Assembly: GCA_934277495.1 (NCBI GenBank)
Contig: CAKQUI010000038.1
Location: forward strand, 1 to 17,746
Reading direction: 5' to 3'
Origin: an uncultured Clostridia bacterium
GTDB taxonomy: Bacteria > Bacillota > Clostridia > Peptostreptococcales > Anaerovoracaceae
Length of the DNA stretch: 17,746 nucleotides
Positions 6,918 to 13,054 of this stretch are shown piece after piece (position 1 is the stretch's first letter; every line of letters begins with the position of its first letter). The translations under genes were made by a program, and so were the position numbers. Under the pieces are notes generated by a model. That model worked only from the letters and a program-made list of their open reading frames with translations. It had not been told where the DNA came from and ran no database searches.

Positions 6918-7964
6918 ATGAACATAAAACTGAACAATAAGACGAAACGGATCATACTGCTGTATTTTGCAGTACTGCTGCTCCTTTTTATCATAGTCGA
7001 AGTGCTGCCGAAGGTGACGGATATTTTTGAAACAACGCAGATCCTTGAACCGGGTACGCTGACCATCTCACATGAGACGACAGGATATGTCATCAAGGAG
7101 GAGCAGATAGGAACAGCGGAGCAGTCAGGCAAGATAAAATATCTTGTAGGCGACAATGTCAGTGTCAAAAAAAATCAAAAGATAGTAAATTACGATCCTG
7201 ACAGTACTGACAGCAGGAGCAAAGACAAGTACAGCACATACATAGAGAACCTCAAGGGATATGACGGCGTCAAAGCGACAGTGAAGGCACCTATAAGCGG
7301 AGTTTTCAGCAAAACGATAGATGGATATGAAGATTATTTCACTCCGGAGAAGATGCTCCGGATCAAGCGTGATACTGTCGAGCACATCAAGCTGGACCCT
7401 GCAGATCTCGACCGTACTTATGCTGTGAAGGGCGAGCCTGTATTCAAGATATCAAATGACGACAAGTGGTATGTCTTGTGCTGGGTCGATAAAGATACTG
7501 CTGAGGACTATACCGAAGGCAGGAAAGTGACGATAGAGTTTTCCGACGGATCGTCAGTGCAGGCGAAAGTGCATACAAACAAAAAAGATGGTTCAGACTA
7601 TAGGATAATATTGTATTCGGACATGTATTACGAAGCATTCGCAGAAACACGTAAAGACGATATAAAGATCATAACGAGTGACAACTCAGGTCTGATCATC
7701 AGAAACAAATGCATAATAAAAAAAGACGGGCAGGACGGCGTATATGTCAGGGATAAAAACGGATATGATAAATTCAAACCTGTAAAAGTGATAGCTACAG
7801 ACAGGAAAGAATCCGTCATAGAAGATGATATATTTATAAATGATGAAGGTAATCAGGTCGAGACGGTGAATGTTTACGATGAGGTCCTGAGGCACCCGAA
7901 GAGTGCTCTTGAGAAGGACCTGAAACAGGAAAGTGAGCAGAAAGACCAGGAAAAGGAGAATTAG
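6918..7964 (+). CDS. HlyD-like membrane-anchored protein of the sepF cluster
   Basis: The 348-residue protein has a basic N-terminus, one hydrophobic segment (about 11-30, IILLYFAVLLLLFIIVEVL), then an extracytoplasmic domain. Residues 50-130 look like split lipoyl/barrel-sandwich halves (TTGYVIKEEQIG, GKIKYLVGDNVSVKKNQKIV, KATVKAPISGVFSKTIDGYED), as in HlyD-family adaptors. The tail is highly charged. There is no long coiled-coil hairpin and no neighbouring ABC transporter, so a role as an export adaptor is doubtful. Genes like this precede yggS-sepF in a number of Clostridia, which suggests a link to division or the envelope. The Shine-Dalgarno is poor, with only GGTG 12 nt upstream. yggS follows after 2 nt, so they form one unit. 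The domain assignment is moderate and the function unknown. Confidence 0.75.
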   Translation: MNIKLNNKTKRIILLYFAVLLLLFIIVEVLPKVTDIFETTQILEPGTLTISHETTGYVIKEEQIGTAEQSGKIKYLVGDNVSVKKNQKIVNYDPDSTDSRSKDKYSTYIENLKGYDGVKATVKAPISGVFSKTIDGYEDYFTPEKMLRIKRDTVEHIKLDPADLDRTYAVKGEPVFKISNDDKWYVLCWVDKDTAEDYTEGRKVTIEFSDGSSVQAKVHTNKKDGSDYRIILYSDMYYEAFAETRKDDIKIITSDNSGLIIRNKCIIKKDGQDGVYVRDKNGYDKFKPVKVIATDRKESVIEDDIFINDEGNQVETVNVYDEVLRHPKSALEKDLKQESEQKDQEKEN

Positions 7965-7966
7965 AT

Positions 7967-8668
7967 ATGGAGGATATCAGAAAAAATCTGGAAACCATAA
8001 GAAACAGGATAAGTGCCGCAGCTGAAAGCTGCGGGAGAAGTGCGGATGATGTTCTTCTCGTTGCTGTCAGCAAAACAAGGACTCCGGAAGAGATAAACAT
8101 TGCTATAGATGCAGGTGCAACCGATATCGGTGAAAACAAAGTCCAGGAGATAATGGACAAATATGATCATATCAAACCTGTAAGATGGCATATGATAGGT
8201 CATCTGCAGACCAACAAGGTCAAATACATAATAGACAAGGTTTCGATGATACACTCTGTGGATTCATACAAGCTGGCTGCAGAGATCGACAAGCGTGCAG
8301 GCAGCAGAGGCATCACTATGGATATACTCATCCAGGTGAACTCGGCGCAGGAAGAAAGCAAGTTCGGTATATCCACATCGGAAACCGAGAGCCTGATAAA
8401 AGAGATCCTGGAAAACTGCAGCAATATAAGGATAAGAGGACTCATGTGCATAGCTCCTTTTGCAGAAGATCCGGAAGATATCAAAGTATACTTCGATGAG
8501 GTCAAAAAACAATACGATACATTCAGCAGGATAGAACATGAACATCTGGATTTCAAATACCTGTCCATGGGAATGTCACATGATTTTGAAGTCGCTATAG
8601 AGGCGGGTTCGAACCTTGTCAGAGTAGGAAGCGCAATATTCGGTGAAAGAAATTACGGTAACAAATAG
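7967..8668 (+). CDS. yggS: YggS/PROSC family pyridoxal-phosphate homeostasis protein
   Basis: The 233-residue protein is a fold-type III PLP-binding protein without known enzyme activity that buffers PLP and affects amino-acid and keto-acid balance. Lys36 in LLVAVSKTRTPEEI is the expected PLP lysine. Other family blocks are GENKVQE, WHMIGHLQTNKVKYI, VNSAQEESKFG, RGLMCIAP and LSMGMSHDFEVAIEAGSNLVRVGSAIFG. Length is standard. AAAGGAG in the end of the upstream gene serves ATG 7967. The position before sepF matches the ylmE-sepF order of Bacillus and relatives. Confidence 0.95.
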   Translation: MEDIRKNLETIRNRISAAAESCGRSADDVLLVAVSKTRTPEEINIAIDAGATDIGENKVQEIMDKYDHIKPVRWHMIGHLQTNKVKYIIDKVSMIHSVDSYKLAAEIDKRAGSRGITMDILIQVNSAQEESKFGISTSETESLIKEILENCSNIRIRGLMCIAPFAEDPEDIKVYFDEVKKQYDTFSRIEHEHLDFKYLSMGMSHDFEVAIEAGSNLVRVGSAIFGERNYGNK

Positions 8669-8677
8669 GAGGCAGAA

Positions 8678-9178
8678 ATGGGAGTATTTTCAAAGTTTAA
8701 AGATCTGATGGGATTCGAGGATTACGAAGAAGAGGAAGAAATAGAAGAGGAAGAAGAATACAAGAAGACAGGATATTATGACAGGAAGCCTGTTGAATCG
8801 AGAGCATCGACAATGGCTTCTTCAAGATACGAAAGCAGTAACGTGGTACCTATGCAGAACAGAACAGTAAAAGCGATAACAAATGCATTCAAGCTGGTGG
8901 TCATCGAGCCTAACGGATTTGATGAGTGTCCTAAGCTTGTAGACAGCCTTAAAAGCAGGAAGCCGATAATAGTGAATCTTGAAAAGCTCGACAGCGATAC
9001 AGGAAGGAAGATCTTTGACTTCCTCGGCGGAGCTACATATGCACTCAACGGTAATGTACAGAAGGTAGCTAACAACATATTCGTGTTTGCACCTGAAAAT
9101 GTTGCGATATTTGCCGATGGCGAGAACAAGCCTTACAATTTCGGCGGCGGAGACAACGGTTCTAATCCATGGAAATAG
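8678..9178 (+). CDS. sepF: Cell division protein SepF
   Basis: The 166-residue protein has the SepF plan. An N-terminal amphipathic membrane-binding helix (MGVFSKFKDLMGF) is followed by an acidic linker (about 15-30, nearly all E) and a C-terminal globular domain (about 80-155, RKPIIVNLEKLDSDTGRKIFDFLGGATYALNG). The domain polymerises into rings and binds the FtsZ tail to tether and align the Z ring. TAGGAGG 6 to 8 nt before ATG 8678 is strong and follows yggS by 9 nt. divIVA follows directly. ylmG and ylmH, often found between sepF and divIVA, are missing. Confidence 0.95.
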   Translation: MGVFSKFKDLMGFEDYEEEEEIEEEEEYKKTGYYDRKPVESRASTMASSRYESSNVVPMQNRTVKAITNAFKLVVIEPNGFDECPKLVDSLKSRKPIIVNLEKLDSDTGRKIFDFLGGATYALNGNVQKVANNIFVFAPENVAIFADGENKPYNFGGGDNGSNPWK

Positions 9179-9187
9179 GAGGGAAAA

Positions 9188-9766
9188 ATGATAAAACCTA
9201 TAGACATACAGGAAAAGGAATTTTCTAAAGCAGTCAGAGGATACAAAGAGGAAGAAGTCAATCAGTTCCTCGACGAGATAACGATAGATCTCGAAAAGGT
9301 CCTCGATGAGCTCAGACAGACAAAAGAAGAAAACAGTCGTCTCGTTGAAGAACTTGAACGTCACAGATCTTCAGAAGGCACTGTTCTTGAGACTCTGGAA
9401 GCTGCCAAGACTCTTATGGCTGATATTTCGGCAAGTGCTGAAAAGAGAGCAGATATCCTTCTTAAGAATGCTGAGCTTGATGCGCAGCTGATGCAGAAGG
9501 AAGCAAAAGATGCGGCCGACCGTATATCTGAGGAAAGCCAGGCTATAAAGTCGAGATTCATAAGCTTCCGTGCCAGATACAAGCAGCTTCTGCAGTCTGA
9601 ACTGCAGCGATTCGAATCACTTAGCGGCGAGATGTTCCCTGAACTTGGCATCGATGATTTTGATGATCTGCCGGAAAACAGCGACAGCAGTCAGAATGAT
9701 GTGCCAACAATGGAAGTAAGCGACGTGGTCGAAAAACAGGTCACAAAACGTAATATCAAATATTAA
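9188..9766 (+). CDS. divIVA: DivIVA family protein
   Basis: The 192-residue protein begins MIKPIDIQEKEFSKAVRGYKEEEVNQFLDEI, the conserved DivIVA N-terminal domain that recognises negatively curved membrane. A long coiled coil follows (about 30-145, including LEKVLDELRQTKEENSRLVEELERH and RADILLKNAELDAQLMQKEAK). The C-terminal 45 residues are acidic and probably disordered. DivIVA marks poles and septa and recruits division-site or cell-wall factors. AGGAGGG lies just upstream, starting in the sepF stop codon region. The strong terminator right after the stop ends this transcription unit. Confidence 0.95.
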   Translation: MIKPIDIQEKEFSKAVRGYKEEEVNQFLDEITIDLEKVLDELRQTKEENSRLVEELERHRSSEGTVLETLEAAKTLMADISASAEKRADILLKNAELDAQLMQKEAKDAADRISEESQAIKSRFISFRARYKQLLQSELQRFESLSGEMFPELGIDDFDDLPENSDSSQNDVPTMEVSDVVEKQVTKRNIKY

Positions 9767-9767
9767 A

Positions 9768-9798
9768 GGAGGCGGGGCGGACCCCGCCCCCTGTTTTT
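9768..9798 (+). terminator. Strong GC-rich intrinsic terminator after divIVA
   Basis: GGCGGGG (9771-9777) pairs with CCCCGCC (9782-9788) around a CGGA loop, extendable by GG (9768-9769) against CC with one bulged A. CTGTTTTT follows. It is the clearest terminator in the window, and it lies only 3 nt before the lspA start codon. GGAGG at 9768-9772 forms part of the 5' arm. Confidence 0.85.
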
Positions 9799-9801
9799 CA
9801 T

Positions 9802-10254
9802 ATGATATATTATCTGATAATAGCGGCAGCTGTGATTCTTGATCGTGCTGTGAAATATATCACAGTTTCGGATCTGGCGCCGGGTTCGACGATACCTGTT
9901 ATCGAAAATGTATTTCATATAACATATGTGCGCAATACCGGAGCCGCATTCAGCATGTGGGAGGAACAGTGGCCGCTGCTGGTCCTGCTGCCTATGGTGA
10001 TAATGGCTGCAGGTCTTGTGCTCGTTTTTTTTAAGAGGAGGACCTGGAGCAGGGCTATGCTGACGGCAGTGTCGTTCATATGCGGAGGCGGCATAGGCAA
10101 TCTGATCGACAGGATAACGAGAGGCTATGTAGTCGATATGTTCGATTTCAGAGTGTTTCCTGTGTTTAATATCGCAGATATTTTTATCTGTGTCGGATGC
10201 GGACTGCTGCTTCTGGATGTTCTCGTACTGGAAAGGAAAAGAAACGGCAGATGA
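9802..10254 (+). CDS. lspA: Lipoprotein signal peptidase (signal peptidase II)
   Basis: The 150-residue inner-membrane aspartyl protease removes the signal peptide of prolipoproteins after Lgt has lipidated them. Four hydrophobic helices are visible, as usual for LspA. Asp14 sits in LDRAVKY. The conserved blocks are VRNTGAAFSM, GGGIGNLIDRITRGYVVDMFDF with catalytic Asp112, and FNIAD with catalytic Asp126. The start at 9802 gives a normal N-terminus, but there is no ordinary ribosome binding site: the start lies just after the U-tract of the divIVA terminator. Either the AAAGGA before the hairpin works across the folded stem or translation is weak. The 3' end overlaps rluD (ATGA). Confidence 0.93.
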   Translation: MIYYLIIAAAVILDRAVKYITVSDLAPGSTIPVIENVFHITYVRNTGAAFSMWEEQWPLLVLLPMVIMAAGLVLVFFKRRTWSRAMLTAVSFICGGGIGNLIDRITRGYVVDMFDFRVFPVFNIADIFICVGCGLLLLDVLVLERKRNGR

Positions 10255-11198
10255 CGATGACAGACGGACTGGAAAAGATAAGATTCGATACAGATGAAGG
10301 CATGGCAGGCATGCGTGCAGATGTGGTGCTTTCCGGAGCTTTTGAAGATATGTCCAGAAGTTTCATCCAGAAACTTTTTGAAAAGGGAAATATCCAGGTG
10401 AACGGAACAGTCTGCAGAGAAAAGAAATACAAAGTAAAATGCGGAGATGTACTTGAAATAACAGTACCGGAGCCTGACGAACTGAGCGTTGAAGCGGAAG
10501 ATATACCACTGGATATAGTTTACGAGGATGATGATCTTCTTGTAGTGAACAAACCGGCAGGAATGGTGGTGCATCCTGCGCCAGGTAACCCGTCAGGCAC
10601 CCTTGTCAATGCACTGATGTATCACTGCAGGGATAATCTTTCTTCGATAAACGGCGTGATACGTCCGGGTATCGTACACCGCATAGACAAAGACACCAGC
10701 GGACTGCTGATGGTAGCGAAAAACGACAATGCCCACAGGATACTGTCGGAGCAGCTGTCGGAACACTCGATAACCAGAGTATACAAAGCGATAGTTTACA
10801 ACAACATAAAAGAAGACGAAGGTACGGTGGACAGACCGATAGGGAGAGACCCGAAAAACCGCCTCAGGAATGCAGTTACTGAAGCAAATTCAAAACATGC
10901 GGTGACGCATTATAAAGTACTGGAAAGGTTCGGCAGGTTCACATATATAGAAGCAAGACTTGAGACGGGAAGGACACATCAGATCAGGGTACATATGTCG
11001 TATATCAGGCATCCGCTTCTTGGAGATGAACTGTACGGTCCTGCAAAAAACAGGCAGGGTGCAGCAAGACAGATGCTGCATGCTGCAGTGCTGGGATTCG
11101 TACATCCGTCAACAGGCACTTACATGGAGTTTGAGGCACCACTGCCGGAAGACTTCAGTAAAGTGCTGAACAGACTCAGAGAGGAAAACAAAAGATAA
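10251..11198 (+). CDS. rluD: 23S rRNA pseudouridine synthase, RluD/RluA family
   Basis: The 315-residue enzyme has an N-terminal S4 RNA-binding domain (about 22-80, FIQKLFEKGNIQVNG) and a RluA-type catalytic domain. The catalytic Asp146 is in HRIDKDTSGLL, and RLETGRTHQIRVHMSYIRHPLLGD is the other signature. Family members make pseudouridines in 23S rRNA helix 69 (RluD) or at other sites; target choice cannot be settled from sequence, so the RluD name is by overall similarity. The frame is open upstream to 10197, but ATG 10251 overlaps the lspA TGA as ATGA and begins the S4 region normally; ATG 10257 is an alternative. lspA-rluD is a very common pair in Firmicutes. Confidence 0.92.
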   Translation: MTMTDGLEKIRFDTDEGMAGMRADVVLSGAFEDMSRSFIQKLFEKGNIQVNGTVCREKKYKVKCGDVLEITVPEPDELSVEAEDIPLDIVYEDDDLLVVNKPAGMVVHPAPGNPSGTLVNALMYHCRDNLSSINGVIRPGIVHRIDKDTSGLLMVAKNDNAHRILSEQLSEHSITRVYKAIVYNNIKEDEGTVDRPIGRDPKNRLRNAVTEANSKHAVTHYKVLERFGRFTYIEARLETGRTHQIRVHMSYIRHPLLGDELYGPAKNRQGAARQMLHAAVLGFVHPSTGTYMEFEAPLPEDFSKVLNRLREENKR

Positions 11199-11818
11199 TG
11201 GCAAAGAGACGATTCAAACCGGGAACTATGTTGAATCCGGTACCTGCAGTGATGGTTTCCTGTGGAGACGGCACGCAGAACAATATAATAACTATAGCCT
11301 GGACGGGTATAATAAACTCAGACCCTCCGATGACGTATATATCAGTGCGTAAGGAACGTTTTTCCCATGATATCATAAAGAGGACCGGTGAGTTTGTCAT
11401 AAACCTTACTACAGACAAGCTTGCTTTTGCCACGGATTACTGCGGCGTGAAGTCAGGCAGGGATGTGGACAAGTTCAGAGAACAGGGTCTGACTCCTGAA
11501 AAAAGCTGCGTGGTCGGCTGCCCTTCAATAGCAGAGTCTCCGGTAAATCTTGAGTGCCGTGTCACAGAGATAAAGCAGCTTCCGTCTCACGATATGTTCA
11601 TTGCAGAGATCGTAAGTGTTTCTGTAGATGAAGATATAATCGACGAGAAAGACAGGATATGTCTTGAGGAAGCAGGACTTATAGCATACAGTCACGGACA
11701 TTATTACAGACTCAGACGTCAGGAAACAGGACGTTTCGGATATTCGGTGATGAAACCGAAAACGAGGAAACGGCTTGCTGCAGAAAAAAGAAAACGCTCC
11801 ACCGGAAAAAGGAAATGA
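11198..11818 (+). CDS. Flavin reductase-like (DIM6/NTAB family) flavoprotein
   Basis: The 206-residue protein belongs to the flavin reductase-like split-barrel family that binds FMN. MLNPVPAVMVSCGDGTQNNIITIAW, the SDPPMTYISVRKERFSHDIIKRTGEFVINL block and the NLECRVTEIKQLPSHDMFIAEIV block are typical. The strongly basic tail (KPKTRKRLAAEKRKRSTGKRK) is unusual and may bind nucleic acid or just be a lineage trait. The start overlaps the rluD stop by one base (TAATG), so it is coupled to lspA-rluD. Members are often NAD(P)H:flavin reductases or have unknown electron-transfer roles. No terminator is obvious after it. Confidence 0.87.
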   Translation: MAKRRFKPGTMLNPVPAVMVSCGDGTQNNIITIAWTGIINSDPPMTYISVRKERFSHDIIKRTGEFVINLTTDKLAFATDYCGVKSGRDVDKFREQGLTPEKSCVVGCPSIAESPVNLECRVTEIKQLPSHDMFIAEIVSVSVDEDIIDEKDRICLEEAGLIAYSHGHYYRLRRQETGRFGYSVMKPKTRKRLAAEKRKRSTGKRK

Positions 11819-11843
11819 AGATGCTCGAGTTATACGGATATGA

Positions 11844-11972
11844 TCAGCGTTTCATGATCGGCTTGTTTGAATCTGATTTCAGATACTGCAGACAGTCTTC
11901 GCATACATATCCGCCTTTGAATGTAAAAGCTTCGTAGCAAGAACCATCGCATATACTGCATGTCTTCTTCAT
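11844..11972 (-). CDS. 42-residue five-cysteine zinc-ribbon-like microprotein
   Basis: This is a short gene in an otherwise empty 336-base gap. The translation begins MKKTCSICDGSCYEAF and continues GYVCEDCLQYLK, ending in a TGA at 11844-11846. Cysteines at 5, 8, 12, 24 and 27 form CxxCxxxC and CxxC knuckles, as in a small zinc ribbon or rubredoxin-like fold. The evidence that it is real is threefold: a perfect AAGGAGG (11980-11986) 7 nt before the ATG, a TTGAAA-17-TAAAGT promoter on the same strand, and the cysteine pattern itself. It lies tail to tail with the flavin reductase gene and diverges from the hydrolase gene. No homologue is recognised with confidence. Metal binding is inferred. 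Confidence 0.78.
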   Translation of the reverse strand: MKKTCSICDGSCYEAFTFKGGYVCEDCLQYLKSDSNKPIMKR

Positions 11973-12048
11973 AATGCATCCTCCTTATTTGTGGAATCGA
12001 CGATAGCGGATTACTTCATAATTCCTTTTCCGATGGAGTGCAATTCTG

Positions 12049-12077
12049 ACTTTAAACCAGTTTCCCTGCTTTTTCAA
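12049..12077 (-). promoter_or_regulatory. Promoter of the 42-residue microprotein gene
   Basis: Read on the minus strand, TTGAAA (12077-12072), a 17-nt spacer and TAAAGT (12054-12049) form a good sigma-A promoter. The start point would be near 12042, leaving about 70 nt of leader before the ATG. It is divergent from, and nearly back to back with, the hydrolase promoter candidate. Confidence 0.6.
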
Positions 12078-12093
12078 GTTGTTTCGACAAAAA

Positions 12094-12102
12094 TGTAATA
12101 AT
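12094..12102 (+). promoter_or_regulatory. Candidate extended -10 promoter of the hydrolase gene
   Basis: TGTAATAAT (12094-12102) fits an extended -10 (TGn plus AATAAT, five of six matches) with only a weak -35 (TTCAAG, 12073-12078). The start point near 12109 would give a leader of about 46 nt. The weak -35 may mean an activator is used. Confidence 0.4.
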
Positions 12103-12154
12103 CAGGACTCAGGGTGTAATGTAACAGTTATCGAAAGGTTGGAACGAAAGTAAT

Positions 12155-13021
12155 ATGTACAGTAATTTTGAATTAAAAAAAACAGACAGCTGCAGGATAG
12201 AAGGCTATCTGTGGGATATAGAAAATGCAGAAGGAGTAGTCTGTATAGTTCACGGTATAGGAGAGTACGGAGGCAGGTTCGACAGAGTAGCGTCTGAATT
12301 GAACAGACATGGACTTGCTGTGGTTTCCATGGATCTCAGAGGTCACGGGAAGTCATCTGGAAAGAAGGGACATTGCGCACCGAGAAAAGATGTGCTGGGT
12401 GATGTCTCTGATCTGATAAGATATGCACAGGAAAAGTATCCGGGAAAAAAGATCGTACTTTACGGACACAGCATGGGAGGGAACATAACCCTTGACTACA
12501 GAGAAAGAGGCAGTCTGAATGATATCCCGGTGCTTTACATCATATCAGCGCCGTGGGTGAAGCTGGTCAGACCGGTGCCGAAACCTGTGTATCTCGCAGT
12601 GAAACTGCTGTCGCTTGCAGTACCTGCACTGACAATAAGCTCCAGTGTGGACGAAAGCATCCTGGGCAATCCTGAATCTGTGAAACCATACAGCGCAGAT
12701 CCTATGGTGCACAACAGGATATCATTACTCTGTGCAGTAGACGGATTCGAAACCGGTCTGAAACTGGAAAAGGGGACTCTTGAAAACGACCATGGAGCTT
12801 CAGGGACTCCTGTACTGCTGATGCATGGTGATGAAGACAGGATATGCGATGTAGAAGGCAGTCGGAATATCGCAAAGCGTCTTCAGGCTGATGGCGAGGA
12901 TGTGACATATATAGAATGGCCGGGACTGTATCATGAGATACACAACGGAGGCAGCAAAAGCCGTGGCGACGAAGTGATAGAGATGATCACTGCATGGGCA
13001 GAAAAATATACCTCCGGCTAA
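12155..13021 (+). CDS. Alpha/beta hydrolase, monoacylglycerol lipase/S33 type
   Basis: The 288-residue protein is an alpha/beta hydrolase of the Hydrolase_4 (monoglyceride lipase/lysophospholipase) type. HGIGEYGGRF near 33-42 supplies the oxyanion region. The nucleophile Ser106 is in GHSMGG, Asp228 is in HGDEDRI, and His260 is in LYHEIHN, completing the triad. MDLRGHGKSSG and the cap region between about 130 and 200 are usual. There is no signal peptide, so it is likely cytoplasmic and acts on lipid or other esters; the substrate cannot be told. ATG 12155 has only a distant AAAGG (12134-12138). The gene stands alone and converges on rqcH. Its last codons form one arm of the shared terminator. 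Confidence 0.9.
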   Translation: MYSNFELKKTDSCRIEGYLWDIENAEGVVCIVHGIGEYGGRFDRVASELNRHGLAVVSMDLRGHGKSSGKKGHCAPRKDVLGDVSDLIRYAQEKYPGKKIVLYGHSMGGNITLDYRERGSLNDIPVLYIISAPWVKLVRPVPKPVYLAVKLLSLAVPALTISSSVDESILGNPESVKPYSADPMVHNRISLLCAVDGFETGLKLEKGTLENDHGASGTPVLLMHGDEDRICDVEGSRNIAKRLQADGEDVTYIEWPGLYHEIHNGGSKSRGDEVIEMITAWAEKYTSG

Positions 13022-13032
13022 GCGGAGGTATA
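13007..13032. terminator. Shared bidirectional terminator between hydrolase and rqcH
   Basis: TATACCTCCG (13007-13016) pairs perfectly with CGGAGGTATA (13023-13032) around a 6-nt loop holding the hydrolase stop codon. Read on the minus strand, the stem is followed by TTTTT (13006-13002), an ideal tract for ending rqcH. On the plus strand a second small hairpin (CATCA/TGATG, about 13035-13052) is followed by T-rich sequence reaching 13066. Confidence 0.8.
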
Positions 13033-13054
13033 AGCATCATTTGTTTGTGATGTT

